Source: Corythucha ciliata
Taxonomy: Eukaryota; Arthropoda; Insecta; Hemiptera; Tingidae
Assembly: GCA_038030265.1 (NCBI GenBank)
Contig: CM075943.1
Coordinates: 14,756,001-14,820,000 of the forward strand
Direction: 5' to 3'
DNA length: 64,000 bases
Below the pieces are notes generated by a model that did no database searches, was not told where the DNA came from, and was given only the letters and a program-made list of their open reading frames with translations. Shown here one piece after another: positions 23,640-35,499 of the stretch. The first letter of the stretch is position 1, and every line of letters begins with the position of its first letter. The translations under genes and the position numbers were made by a program.

Positions 23640-24861
23640 TTAAAAATTATAAAACGAAACGTTTAAAAAAATAATGAAGCATTCCACGAATAAAATCCAA
23701 ATCATAGCTCCATGGAGAGATCTACCTCTCTGACAAAGTGCAGAGAATACATCCCCCGAGCGGCATGCGTACCCACTAGCACACTGCGAACACGGAGGCC
23801 CTGGACTGTAGTATCTGTCGGTAAGTTGAAGCGAAAGAGGGGCCATATTGCAGTATAAGTGCGATGCCCTGCATATAATTACGTTTGTATTGGGTTGGAC
23901 AGTGTGTTCCATGAACCTCAACCAACCTTACGCTTCCATTGTACGTAAACGTTGAAAATCCGCAGCCGATGTAGGAAAATGTCGCTCCGAACAAAATTGG
24001 ACCGCCTCGTGCTCTGGGCGAGTATCCATTTTCGAGTATTTTTTCGTAGAATTCTGGCGGGGAGTCGTACAGTGTTAAGGTGTGTTCAATGGCAACCTGA
24101 AAGGATGCCATTTCAGGAAGGTGGAACGAGTTCAAGGGAATGAGGGACGTAAAATACGTGTTTACATCCCCTCAATGTGCGCCTAGAAAAACAAAATGTG
24201 GAGGTACAGTGTAAAGATACCCTCTAGGACACCTTTCAAAGCAATAACTCCCTCCATTCCTCTTGAAATACACTCGCGATGCAAGTTGATAATTACTTGA
24301 AGAATATTAATGTCACTCTTTCCAGTAAGTCGCGCCGCCCACTGAGCGACGGGATAATTCTCAAGGTCACGACAATAGTCCAAAGGGGTTGTTTGCCAAG
24401 CCTCAGGGCCGTGATCGGTGATACATTGATTAGCCCATCTTTGCGCAAATATCTCCAGCTCATTATTCCACTTAAGTTGCTGCATGTTGCCCGCTTTCGG
24501 CAGTCCCGGCTGACCTCCTCGGGCCACTCTGTGTCGTAGGCTGTCTTCGTACACCCAACAGTGTATTGTGTTTACCGTTTTGATAGTTTTTTAAAGTTTA
24601 AACTTACAGATTGAATATAAATAGCAGATTTTCTCGTACTTGTGGGGTCATCAGCTTCGTCGTGAAATTGACGCCCTTACAAGCTTCACCGAGTACAGTG
24701 TGTTTGTAGACACACATGGTGTGCTCAAAATTACACCCGGTCGAAGAAATGTCGCACCAATCGGTTGATGTATGGCCGACTATAAGGTGAAAGAGACGAA
24801 CAGAGAAAATAAACGACAGAAGTTTGCGATGTGACAGTGAAAATCTATCGCAGTGCTTCAT
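23640..24861 (-). CDS. CAP/SCP-domain secreted protein, antigen-5-like, four exons
   Basis: Member of the CAP superfamily of extracellular proteins (allergen 5, CRISP, SCP/TAPS); biochemical role in arthropods is mostly unknown. Exons on the minus strand: 24861-24608, 24540-24297, 24096-23945 and 23868-23640, 292 residues. The N-terminus has a hydrophobic stretch, then CDISSTGCNFEHTMC, the antigen-5 cysteine pattern. Next come LRHRVARGGQPGLPKAGNMQ, LKWNNELEIFAQRWANQC (helix of the CAP fold) and, after the third exon's IGCGFSTF, the block LYCNMAP and PGPPCSQCASGYAC. The second intron boundary assumes donor GTAATT at 24296. The third uses GTACAA at 23944, the only choice that keeps the cysteine-rich frame. 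The C-terminus runs on into a hydrophobic tail (MIWILFVECFIIFLNVSF) not usual for the family; it could be a membrane tail or mis-modelled 3' sequence. A decayed copy of exon 1 lies at 50255-50450. Confidence 0.87.
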
Positions 24862-25140
24862 TGTGTGTTTCGCATGTGATTTTATGATTAATTAATAATC
24901 CAGTCACAAAATTACCAGTTTTGCAGGGTCCAGAAACCACAATTAACCTTTTTTTGCCCATCCTACCTGGGAGTTGTCTCTCCCCCCCCCCCATTTACCA
25001 TAGTTTTGATAATTGGTATTGGTGTAACGGATACATTGGCAACTTCACAGCTAAAATTGACAAATCACGCTTTCTCGATGAGATTAAAGCTCGAATTGCC
25101 CCGGCCTCTTTTTTTCTGCTTCGCTTGGAGCTTTGCTGTG
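24862..25140. other. 5' flank of the CAP gene
   Basis: The first 35 bp match the flank of the pseudogene at 50420-50450. On the minus strand CATAAAATCAC lies about 25 bp before the ATG and is only a weak TATA candidate. A C-run occurs near 24983-24992. No other feature. Confidence 0.35.
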
Positions 25141-25815
25141 GTTAAGCTACTCGTGGGTGAAATAGAGAAAAACACGAATTGGCGTTTAAAATGGAGACAA
25201 ACGCTAATTCACGGCTAAAATGTAGAAAAATGGTTAATCTGCGGATAAAATTAGGAAAGAGCACTCAAACTCTATACATAATTTGCGGATTATTGAGGCA
25301 ACTTCATGGCTATAAGAGTTTATAAAAAGGGCCGATTCGCAGCTAAAAATTAGAAAATAAGCTAATCTGCGGATAAAATTGAGAAAAAGCGATAATGCGC
25401 CGGCTAGAACTGAAAAAAATCGCAGTTTAAATTGGGAAAATATGCATATTCGCGGCTTTCGGAGGCGTTGAATTACACATTTTTCTCAATTTTAGCCAAT
25501 AAATTGCTTCCGAATGAGCGTTTTTTTTTTTTTTTTTTTTTTTTTCAGTTTTAGCCGGAAATTATCGCTTTTTCTTAATTTTATCCGCGGATTAGCTTAT
25601 TTTCTAATTTTTAGCTGAGAATCGGCCCTGTTTATAAACTCTTATAGCCATAAAGTTGCCTCAATAATCTGCAAATTATGTATAGAGTTTGAGTGCTCTT
25701 TCCTAATTTTATCCGCAAATTAGCCATTTTTCTACATATTATCCGTAAATTAGCGCTTGTCTCCATTTTAAACGCCAATTCGTGTTTTTCTCTATTTCAC
25801 CCACGAGTAGGCTAA
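25141..25815. repeat. 670-bp palindrome built from A30 repeats
   Basis: The left arm (25141 to about 25425) and right arm (about 25530-25815) are near-perfect reverse complements, for example ACTCGTGGGTGAAATAGAG at 25150 and its complement at 25795. The inner pair AATCTGCGGATAAAATTGAG also matches. The centre (25430-25530) has A30 units and a T-run at 25521-25545. Confidence 0.85.
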
Positions 25816-25819
25816 CCTA

Positions 25820-28000
25820 CACGTATCGGAGCCCGGGGCGGAAATCTTCAAGAGGCCCCTAAAAGTCTCCAATTATACATGTAAACCTCTATTGGTAACC
25901 TCTAAGGCCTTTTTATAATTTCAGCCAAGGCCTTTTCCTTATTTTAGGCAAATTACCGCTATTTCCACGCCAAACAGCGCTTATGCCAAGTTTAAGCCGC
26001 GAATTTCTCCATTTTAGCCGCGAATGAGTGCTTTTTGTCAACTTTACCAGCAAATTAGCCACAATTAAGCGCAACCCCCCCCCCCCCCAAGAAACGAAGT
26101 AGCTTTTTTTATCCGAATCAGCGATGTTTCTTAACTTTCCTCGAGTTGGGTTTACCACAATAATTTTAGCGGCAAATTAGCGGTTTTTCTTAGCAGGGAT
26201 CAGGGAAAATTAGCATTTTACTCAATATTAGCCGCAAAATAGCGGTTTTTTATAAATGTTTACGACAAATTAGCTTTTCTTTTGTTCAACATAACCATAC
26301 GCTACGGATTAGCGATTTTATCTCAGTTTTAGCCGCGAATTTGCGGGTTTTCCACCCATAGCCATAAATTGGCGCTTTTTCTCAATTTTAGCCTCAAAGT
26401 TGACCGAGAGGAAGCCGCGAATTAGCTTATTTCCAATTTTTGACGCAAATTGAAAATTTTCTCAATTTTAGCCGTGAATTAGTGATTTTCCTATATTTCA
26501 GCCGCGTTTCTAACCCGTGAATTAGCGAATTTTGCTCATTTTAACCACGAATTCGCGTTTTCAGATAGTTTAAGTGCAAATTGGCAATTTTTCCATTTTT
26601 GACAGCGTATTAGCACTTTTTCTTTCAATTCAGGCTGAAAATTAACCTTTCTAGCCAGAATAATTACTGCCAGAATAATTTTAGCCAGATTAGTTACTGC
26701 CAGAATAATTTTAGCCAGAATAATTACTATTTTTCTCAATATTAGCCGCCAATTAGCGGGTTCTTTTCCATTTTGACACCGCATTAGCATTTTTTTAAAT
26801 TTTAACTATGGATTAGTGCTTCTTCTCAGTTCTAGTCGTGAATTTGCCGTTTTTCTCCATTTTAGCCACAAAGTTGTCCTCAGAAGGTGAGATGGCGGAA
26901 TTAGATATTCCGACACACTTAATCAGCGAATTTTTTTCTCAATTTTAGCCGTGAACTAGCGCTTTTTTCAATTGAAGCTGCGTAGAAGCGTTTCTGGCCT
27001 GTGAATTCGCGAATATTCTCAATTTTTAGCCGGGAATAGCATTTTTCCCCTATTTGAACTGAAAACTAGAGTTTTTATTTATTTATGCCGGGCTATTAGT
27101 AGTGAACTTTTCAATATTGGATGCGTTTTTTTTTTACATTTCAGTCTCGCATTGTCACTTTTTTCCTTCAATTTGTGCTATAGATTAGCGTTTATTGTTT
27201 AATTTTAGCCTTGAACAGAAGGGTTTTTTCCAATTCTTCAAGATTTGGTGATTTTCCCCAAGGGTTAGCGCTTTTTCTCAATTTTAGCAGCGCAGTAGAG
27301 TTTCAATCGTTTGTATTGGCGATTTTCCTCAATTTTAGCCACGAATTATCGTTTTCCTCATTTTCAGCTACAGATAAGTCATTTTTTTCATTTTTAGCAG
27401 CGAATTAGCACTTTTTCTCAGTTTGAGTTGAAAATTAGTGTTTTTCTTAATGTTGGCCGCCATAATTAATATATTTTTTTCAATTTTAGCCGCGTTGTTT
27501 TTAGCCCCGCATAAGCAATTTGTTTCTACTATCTGCTATGGATTAGCGCTGTTTCTCAGTTTGAGCCTCGAATCTTTCAGAAGCTAGACGGATTTGCGTT
27601 TTCTCGATTTGTGATTTTCTTCATTTTCATATTCGCGAATTAACGTTTTTCCTCAACTTTAACCGCGAATTAGTGATTTTTCTCCATTTCATCTGTGAAA
27701 TAGCGTTTTCCGATAATTTTTCAGTGAGCATATCTATTCTCTTTTTTTATATGCGAATGGATGATTTTTCACCATTTCAGATGTGAATTTTCCATTTTGG
27801 CCCAATTTTAATTCGTATTAGCGTTGTTTTTTTCAATATTAGCCGCGATGTTTTTTTTTACTTGTACAGCCTTGAATTAGTAGCGTGTATTCGCAATTGT
27901 AGCCGCGGGCTTGGCCCAAAAACAACACTTTTACATTGATTTCTACATTTTATCCGCTGAATGGTTGTCGGCGATTCTTTCTCAATTTCTGTCTGAAAGT
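25820..28000. repeat. A30 degenerate array (complement orientation)
   Basis: Long run of TTTTCTCAATTTTAGCCGCG / AATTAGCG units with strong divergence. A C-run lies at 26077-26089, and AATAATTACTGCCAGAATAA-type short repeats at 26655-26730. No gene. Confidence 0.8.
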
Positions 28001-28461
28001 TGCATCTTGATAACACGAATCAGCGCTTTTTCGCAGTTATAGCCACAAATATTGGCGCTTTTCCCCAAGTATTTGCCGCGTCAGCCAGTTGTAAATTGCC
28101 GATCAGTACATTAGTGCGCTTAAGGACCTAGCGAAACTAGGGACGGTCCGTTTTCTCTATATTTTCCATGACTTTCCCTTAAGAAGGCGCAAATTTCTGT
28201 ATTTCAACCATCAGAATAGCACTCTCAGGGGCTCAATCGAATAGTCAGCCCACACTCTTTGCTGATATCACTTGTAACGTTATATTCTCCAGGTCGGATA
28301 TAGACTGAAATTCGTAGAAAGGAGCCAAATCGCTGTCCAACCTTTTCACATGAATGAACCTAAAAATCCTCATTTTTCCGTATTCACGCTTTTCGGGGGA
28401 CCCGCCTGACAGGGGGCCCGGGGCGGTCCGCCCCCCTCGCCCCTACCTCGGTACGCTACTG
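28001..28461 (-). mobile_element. conserved end of the CAGTAGCGTAC family, copy B
   Basis: Aligns with 11750-12184 block by block: TTAGTGCGCTTAAGGACCTA, GAAACTAGGGACGG, GACTGAAATTCGTAGAAAGG and AGCCAAATCGC. It ends at GGTACGCTACTG (28450-28461), preceded by a CCCCCCTCGCCCC block. The A30 array to the left belongs to the same element. Confidence 0.65.
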
Positions 28462-30939
28462 GCCTAACCACAGAAAAGCTCCAACCGCAGCAGGCTCCGG
28501 ATCAAAAACAAAAACCCTCATAAAAAAATTATATTATCTTGAGTTCGATCAAATTTGGTCGCCTATCGATGGAACACGAGTATCTTTCTTCTATAGATTA
28601 TATTACGGGGGAAAAAATCTGAAGAATCCGGAGCCCCCCTTGACGCTGGTCCCCGGGCCCAGGCCTCTGAAACGAAAAAAAACAGCTGACGTGTGCTGGA
28701 GTGATGTCGGGTTCTTGCTATTTTTTTTTTTTTTAATTGTGATTGCCACGTGGTAATGCGAAATTGACAATTTGTGGTGAGGAGGAGTGGGCCGATTCCG
28801 CCTCTCAAATGAATCGCGCGTCATATGTCGAAAAAGGGGTGAACTCACTTTTTATTTGAACCATCTGGCTGTTCTGCCATTTTAATAGGCTTCAGCGTAC
28901 GAAAGTTTCACGAACAACAGGTGGCAGATTCGTATTGTTTAGAATAGAACTGGACGGTGGCAAGTCGAATCCATGGATTCATTATTATTTTATCGATAAT
29001 ATTCAATTCAATTATTATCTTTTAAGCCCCACTCAAAAAATATGAAAAGTGGCACTCTATACTCTTGATGGTTTGTTTCCCTTTCCTTCTTCTTTGCTGC
29101 TGCTGCCCGCTACTTAATTGTACCACTTTTAATCTAAAAATAAAGTAAAACGAAGTTAAATAATGGCAACCTTGTAATTTTATTGTTTGTCGCCCTCTCA
29201 GATGCACCCCCTTCCCGTTTAAACTTCCTCATCTGGTGCACTGACACATTATAACATAAATGTTAATAATTACCACAATTCTGTGTGATAGTTCAGTCTC
29301 TTCATTCACTCACATTTTATCCTTCTTCTTTTTTTTTTTAAGGATCTATTGTGTTTGTCCTTTTAGACTGATATATAATAGTAATTGGAGGAGAGGAAAC
29401 GCTTTAAAAAAAATGAGTTTCACCTACCTACCATATTTCCGTTTGCGATCAGAAAGGAAGTTCAGGGCTCACGAAAACAAAAAATAATAAAAAGACGGCC
29501 GGTTTTTTGAAATTGTTGTGGGAATGTCGTTAACTATAATAATCATTTCAGGGTCCTGCAACAAATCCCTCTCTAATCTTTTGCTAAGATTTCCCGAATA
29601 CACTTTTTCAGTATTTTACGATTAAAAGGTCATACAGAGGATACGGAGTTTGGGTGGAACTCGAAATAAAAGGTCGCTTATTTGCGATGCTTACAAAATT
29701 TTGAATCAACCGCAAATCCTGTTGGTGTGATCGGACAATTATTCCATAGCGTTCTCTTTCGTTCCAACATAATAAAGAGTTTATTCAAATTCAGAGGCGA
29801 TAGTGATGACTTGAATGAGAGAATGGAATACCTGCTAGGGCGAAGGAAACCCTGTGATTCCGGAAAGCAACCAAAATTTTTTTTTTCTTTTTTGTGAGTG
29901 TCGAGAGAAGAATTTCTCTATTCCTGGGGAGTGGGGACCTATACAATACATTTATATAATCGATTTTCCCAGCGGTGCGTGTTCGGCATTTGTTTTTATG
30001 AAGTCCCATAACTTTGCGGGCCCTATACATAATAACTTTAGCGGCAGCAGTTAACGACACCCCCCCCCCCGCGTATTTATGAGCTTTTCTGAAGTCAATT
30101 AATCCTTGAAATTCGTTAAATATACAAATGTAATTTTGCTGATTTTGTCACTTTCCACCATTCCTTTTCATTAAAGGTTCTATATAGCCGTTGGCGTGCT
30201 GCAGCAGCAGGTTTAACCCCCCCCCCCCTCCCACGAACAACCACCATGACAATTTGTATGAGTGATTGAAGTTAAATAGCTTGATTTTTCTCACGAGTTT
30301 TCCGTGATTTCACGAATAGGAAATGCCCCAAATTAGCATAATTATGTATGTAAATAAATACAAATGAAAATACGACAAAAAAATTTGTTTTTAAATTGAT
30401 TTTTGACTGCTGTGTAACAACAGACTTTTCACCATTTCGAATTTGTTCGTTTTGGCGTTGATTATGTTATTATTTTATACGTACATAAGTACATGAGTAT
30501 TTTAAAATTAATGAAAGTAATGTTTTAATTAAAGAAATATTTACCAAACGAAAATGAAAGCAGAAGAACAAGCCGTATAATCATTTTCCGGAGATCGACG
30601 AAAGGAAAACATGAATAACCATTCCGCATCAAACACCCGTGGGCAAATAAGCATAAGCACGTCAATCCATAGAATTAGGAGGGACGGGGCTAGATCATCG
30701 TTTCGTCGCTGACAACCGTTCAGTTTTTTCCAGGCACGGTGGTTCGGGGAATCGTCGGCAAAGACTAAACTCCGAGTCCGAAGCAGAGAGCCAGTGAGAG
30801 AGAGAGAGTGTGTGGGAGGGTGAAGCGTAAGCTTTGCTTTACGCGTGTATAGGTAGAAAAAGGGGTGGAGGAAACTTGCAGAGAGAAAAAAGGAGGGCAG
30901 TACATTACAAATTTACATAGTTTTTTTACTAGTTACATT
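28462..30939. other. mostly unique non-coding region, no gene recognised
   Basis: It is free of the four array families. I see no exon chain with family resemblance. T- and C-runs occur (28721-28734, 30060-30070, 30219-30228). A promoter-like patch (initiator-like GTTCAGTTTTTT near 30718 and a (GA)n tract near 30796-30808) lies in 30700-30900, but no gene could be attached to it. A GC-leaning patch at 28620-28680 contains GGGCCCAGGCC-type blocks. Confidence 0.45.
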
Positions 30940-31258
30940 CAGTAGCGTAGTAACAGTGTGGGGAGGGGGCAAAGGCGGCAGAAACTATTTGGCTTTATAG
31001 GCGAGCAATAGTCTGAGCAGAATTTTCAGCTTTTGTGCATCCCTCGCCCACCCATCCGAGGAGCAAGGACGTACCTTCTTAGTCCCGCAAAAAGACGAAT
31101 TTTCAGTGAAACGAGTAATTTGAAGCTTTTTCCAGGGGGGGGGGGGATAAAATTAGCCCCCCAGCGGACTTGATGGCGCTCCGGCTGAGATGCGATATGG
31201 GCGATTGGAAAAACCATTCTCGAAAGATTTGTTGGCTCTGATTAAAACTAATTTCACC
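30940..31258. other. possible transposon left end (CAGTAGCGTAGTAACAGTG) and flank
   Basis: CAGTAGCGTAG at 30940 followed by a G-rich stretch resembles the starts of the CAGTAGCGTAC family, but no matching right end was found. A G-run lies at 31135-31146. Confidence 0.35.
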
Positions 31259-31266
31259 GGTGCATG

Positions 31267-33360
31267 CAGTGGCGGATTTACGGGGTGGATTTTGGGGGTT
31301 TAAACCCCCCCCCTAAGAAGATGGCATCCGCCAAAAATTTGTTGATAGTCGTTCCAGAGATATCTTCTATTACATTTCATCGACCAAAGGATGACTGTTG
31401 AAAGGGGGATCTGCGCACAGAATGATAATTTCTCGACGAAGAGGCGATCTGGTGATGGTGGGGCCACCATTCAATGGGGGGAGGGGGGCACCGAAAAGCA
31501 TAAACAGATGAAAAAAAAAAGGATTTTTACGTTTCAAAGCGATGATTAGCTGCAAATATTGAGAACAAGCGATCATTTGCCACTTAAATTAGGAAAAATA
31601 CACCAATTCGAGATATCTAAAGGCAACTTCGCGGACAAGTAGAGAAAATACGCCAATTCCAAATTCCTATAGGCCTTTAAGGTGGAGGAAATTGAGAAAG
31701 CGTTCTAATGTGCTACTCTTTGGGCTTTTGCGGTAGCAGAAAAGCGTTGGCTCGTAGTTAGAAAACGAAAATAAATCACTAATTTGTGGCTGAAAATGAA
31801 AGAAAAAAAAACACCAATATGTGGCGAAAATGGAGAAAAAGCTGCTGTCCATCGCTCGCCTGGCTCAACTATTATTTTTTGAAAACGCCAAATTCGTGGT
31901 TTCTCGAGGCAACAAAAGAAAAAAGCGCAATTGAAAATTGATGAAAATTGCTAATTCATGGCTAAAATTGAGAAAGCCACCTAATTCGTGGCTAAAACTG
32001 AGAAAATCTGCTAATTCCGGCCTTAAATTGAAGTAAACCGCTCATTCGCAACTAAAATGGAGAAATAAGCCAATTCGCGAAACAATATGAGAAAATTGGC
32101 CAAAATTGGGGAAACGCGGTAATTCGTGACTAAAATTGAGAAATAATTCGCGACTAAAAATGACAAAAAGCGCTTAGATCGCGGAAAAAATTGAGAAAAA
32201 AGCTAATTCACGGATACAAGTGATAGAAAACCCGTTTATTCTCAGCTAAAACTGAGACAAACCGCTAATTCCCTCCTAAAATTGATGTCAAACGCTCATT
32301 TGCAGCTAAAATAAAGATAATAAAATATTTAATTCGTGGCAGAAAGCGCTTATCAGCAGCTAAAATGGAGAAATACGCTACATTTTTGGAACAAACATGC
32401 GCTGATGTGAAGCTGAAATTGAAGAAACGCTAATTCTAAGATACGTTTGGTAATGCCGCTAGTTCATGGCTAAAAATGATACAAACGCTAATTCCCGGCG
32501 AAAATTGGGAAATTGCCTTGATTCACGGCCAATATTACAAAAGGCGCTCATTCGCGGAGCTGAAATGGGAGATTTTTTGAAAATCCTCCAGTTCGAGGCT
32601 GAAATTGATTAAAAGAGGTGATTCAGGCGTGAAATTAAGGAATAATAATTCACGGTTAAAATTAGGAAATAATGCTCAGCTAAAACTAAGAAAAAAAAAC
32701 GCTAATTCACTGCTAGAATTGAGGAAACGAGATAACTTGCGGCTAAAACGGTGATAAACGCTACTTCAATCAATCACTGGATATCTCATGGAATAGCTAT
32801 CTCTCGGATAACTTTACATTACTGTTTACGGAAAGGCCTATAGCAATCAGACTTATCCAAACTTTGTCTGTAGAATAAGTGCATTGATAAACGCACCCTA
32901 AGAAGTGAAGAAAAACGCTAAAATTAGAGGAATAAAACGTAAACACGTGGCTAAAACTGAGACAAACCGCTAATTGCCGTCTAAAATGTAGAGAAAGAGT
33001 TCATTCGCCGCTAAAAATTGAGTGAGTTCGCGGCTAAAGTGGGCAAGAAGCGCTTATTCGCCGCTGAAACGGAGAAAAACGATAAATCGCGGATCAGTTT
33101 GAGAAAATCCACTAATTCACGGCTAAAATTGAAGAAATGCGGTGATTCGCGTCAGAATGAAGAAAGAATTCGTGGAAATTGGAATTGAGAAAAAGCTGTT
33201 AGATCTTGGCAAAAATTCGGAAAAAATCGCTAATTCATGGTTAAAGTTGAGAAAAAGCCAATTATTCGTTCCTGAGACATGTTTGCGGCTGAAACTCAGA
33301 AAAAAAGAGAGAGATTTATGGTAGAACCCCTCCCAAGATAAAATCCTAGATCCGCCACTG
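31267..33360. mobile_element. non-autonomous hAT-like transposon filled with A30 repeats
   Basis: Ends are CAGTGGCGGATTTACGG (31267) and, complemented, CAGTGGCGGATCTAGG (33360). Both sides carry a perfect 8-bp direct repeat GGTGCATG (31259-31266 and 33361-33368), the target-duplication length of hAT elements. The interior from about 31540 to 33310 is A30 array in the GCTAATTCGCGG orientation. There is no transposase frame. Length is 2094 bp. Confidence 0.85.
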
Positions 33361-33469
33361 GGTGCATGGCATCTTAAAAAACCAATTTCACCGGTTTCAA
33401 TTATTTACCAGCGTTACCCATTCCACGGATTTCTCGTCAGATCTGACGGATTTAAAAAGTGGCGGATCC

Positions 33470-35435
33470 AGGGCCGTTTTTAGGGGGTTGGCAGGGTAGG
33501 CGACCGCCTAGGCCGGGGAGGGGGGGGCTTGGAATAAAAATAATTACAAAATAATCGTTCAGGAGTTACACTCGGCTCAATTTTTACAATTTTGAGGCAC
33601 TTCTGTTGAAACGATTAAAAATCGTGTTCTAAAATGCCCAAGCCCAGAAAAAATGATTTTTAATGGAGAGAAAATCCAGGAAATTTGGGTTTTAAAGAGC
33701 TAAAAATCCGAATAATTTGGTTTTTGAAGAATTCAGCCCCTCTGAAATTGGATTTTCCAACCATGAAAATCCGCGAAATTGGCTTTGAAGGCGCCTTATC
33801 CACGAAAAGAGGTCTTGAAAGATCCAAACGTGTGAAAGTGAAATTGGCGTATTTGAGCCAAACACCCGAAATGTCCATTTTAAATAGCCAAATCCAAGAA
33901 ATTTGGTTGCCAAAGTGGACCAAACTGTGGGTTTTAAAAGAAGAGAAATCTGCCCAATTGACGCTTTAAAGGGGCAAATCCTGGAAATTCGATTTTTAAA
34001 GATCCCGCGAAATTGCTTTTTCAAATGAGGGAAACCTCGCGAAATTGTCTTTTGAAGAAGACATATAATTACGAAATTGGCTTGTAGGTTAAGCCAAACC
34101 CTCGAAATTGATATTTGAAAAGAGCCGAACCCACGGAACTTGTTTATTCAATTGAGACAACCCCCCCCCCCAATTGCTATTTTAAAGAGCTAAGTCCAAT
34201 AAATTCGGATCTTGAAGGATATCTCGGTACGAAACTTGAACGTGTTTCAACTTCGGTCCCAGGAACGACGTGTCTCAGTGGTGGCCACTCTTACTGTGCT
34301 TGCAGTCTGCCTCTGCAGTTCGACAATTTTCCATTTTCGATTAAATTGATTGTGTCCCGGCCAAGTTTGTGAACATTCCCCATCCAAGTCCTTTGTTTCA
34401 GCCGCTTATTTGGGGGCACTTTTGACGGCTACAGAGCCCAAAAGACGGGTGCAAAATAGGTACTGTTCAGTTTAATCTGCTATTAATCGCAAAAAAAACC
34501 CGCAGTTTCATGGCTGAATCGCCATTTTTGAACATCATTAATTTTATTGAAAATAGTCAGCTGTTTTGGGGGGCTTTTTGGATCTTTTTGTACGTTTTAA
34601 CTGTCTTGGGGTTGTAGAATTTTCATATAATGAAGGCAAAGAAATCAAAAATCTTCTCCCACTTATTTTATTTGAACTATCGTGACCGCGGTTTCGGCAA
34701 CGCCATTATTTTCAAACGAGTCAACGAATAAAACACAACCGGTGTTGATACTTTTTTTAGGGCACGAATCTATTTTTAGGGCGCATAGAGTCAATTTTTG
34801 CAGTTTTTCGGGTGCGAAGTAAAGGCGGGAGTACTCAGTTTTGGCCATTCTTGGCGCGCTTTTGCCATTTTCATGGCGGAACGCGAGTCATCTGTATAGG
34901 CATTTTTAGTGTGCGAATCGTCCGTTTTTAGCCATTTTTAGAGTGCGTGGAGCCAATTTAGCTGTTTTTCGGACGCCAAGTATCCAGTCCAGAAAGCCAA
35001 GGCCACTTTTCGTGCGCGAATGGTCAATTTAGCGATTTTTAGGGCGCGAATCATGTACTTTTCAGGTATTTTCATGGCTCCCTAATCGCACGTCTAGCAA
35101 TTTCTATGGCACGAGAAGTCAGTTTGGCTACTATTAGAGCGACAATCACCAGTTTTTCTATTTTTAGGTCGTAAATAGTAAGTTTAGTCATTTTAAGGCG
35201 CGAAAATCTTCATTTTTTGGTGCGACTATAGTCAGATTATCCGTTTTTTGTGGAAATACCTAGTTTAGCTATTTGAAGGATGCGAGTGGATATCAAGCCA
35301 GTATTTTGTAGAGCAAAGCGTGCAATTTCTGAAACCCCTGCCTTTTAAGCAAAACCTGAATCCGCGTCTCCACCGGCTGCTATAGGGGGCCCCCCTATAG
35401 TTCTCGCCTAGGGGCCCAGCGAGGACTAGAAACGG
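33470..35435. mobile_element. probable TIR element with C31 then B30 arrays inside
   Basis: The left end GGCCGTTTTTAGGGGGTTGG (33473 on) and the complement of the right end GGCCGTTTCTAGTCCTCGC (35437 back) are similar. Both are followed by a CGCCTAGG block. Inside, C31 units fill 33640-34200 and B30 units 34740-35300. 34210-34700 is unique-looking sequence without a recognised exon. No clear target duplication, so the boundaries are tentative. Confidence 0.45.
35381..35401. repeat. small palindrome
   Basis: CTATAGGGGG and CCCCCTATAG are separated by one base. Confidence 0.7.
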
Positions 35436-35495
35436 CCTCGCGACTCCAAGGGAGGGGCCATAGCCTCTGTGGGCCCCTCCCTTGGAGTCGCGAGG
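35436..35495. repeat. perfect hairpin, 24-bp stem and 12-nt loop
   Basis: The left arm begins CCTCGCGACTCCAAGGG and its exact complement ends at 35495; the loop is ATAGCCTCTGTG. There are no mismatches in the stem. It lies at the right edge of the element at 33470-35435. Confidence 0.9.
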
Positions 35496-35499
35496 TCAC

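Noticed and set aside
24183..24554. CAP exon 2 as a separate gene with its own start
   Set aside because: No ATG at the start of the frame. Exon 1 joins it in phase through a 67-nt intron and supplies the antigen-5 N-terminus.
33692..34024. Open frames on both strands over the C31 block
   Set aside because: Both strands are open over the same repeats; no conserved domain.
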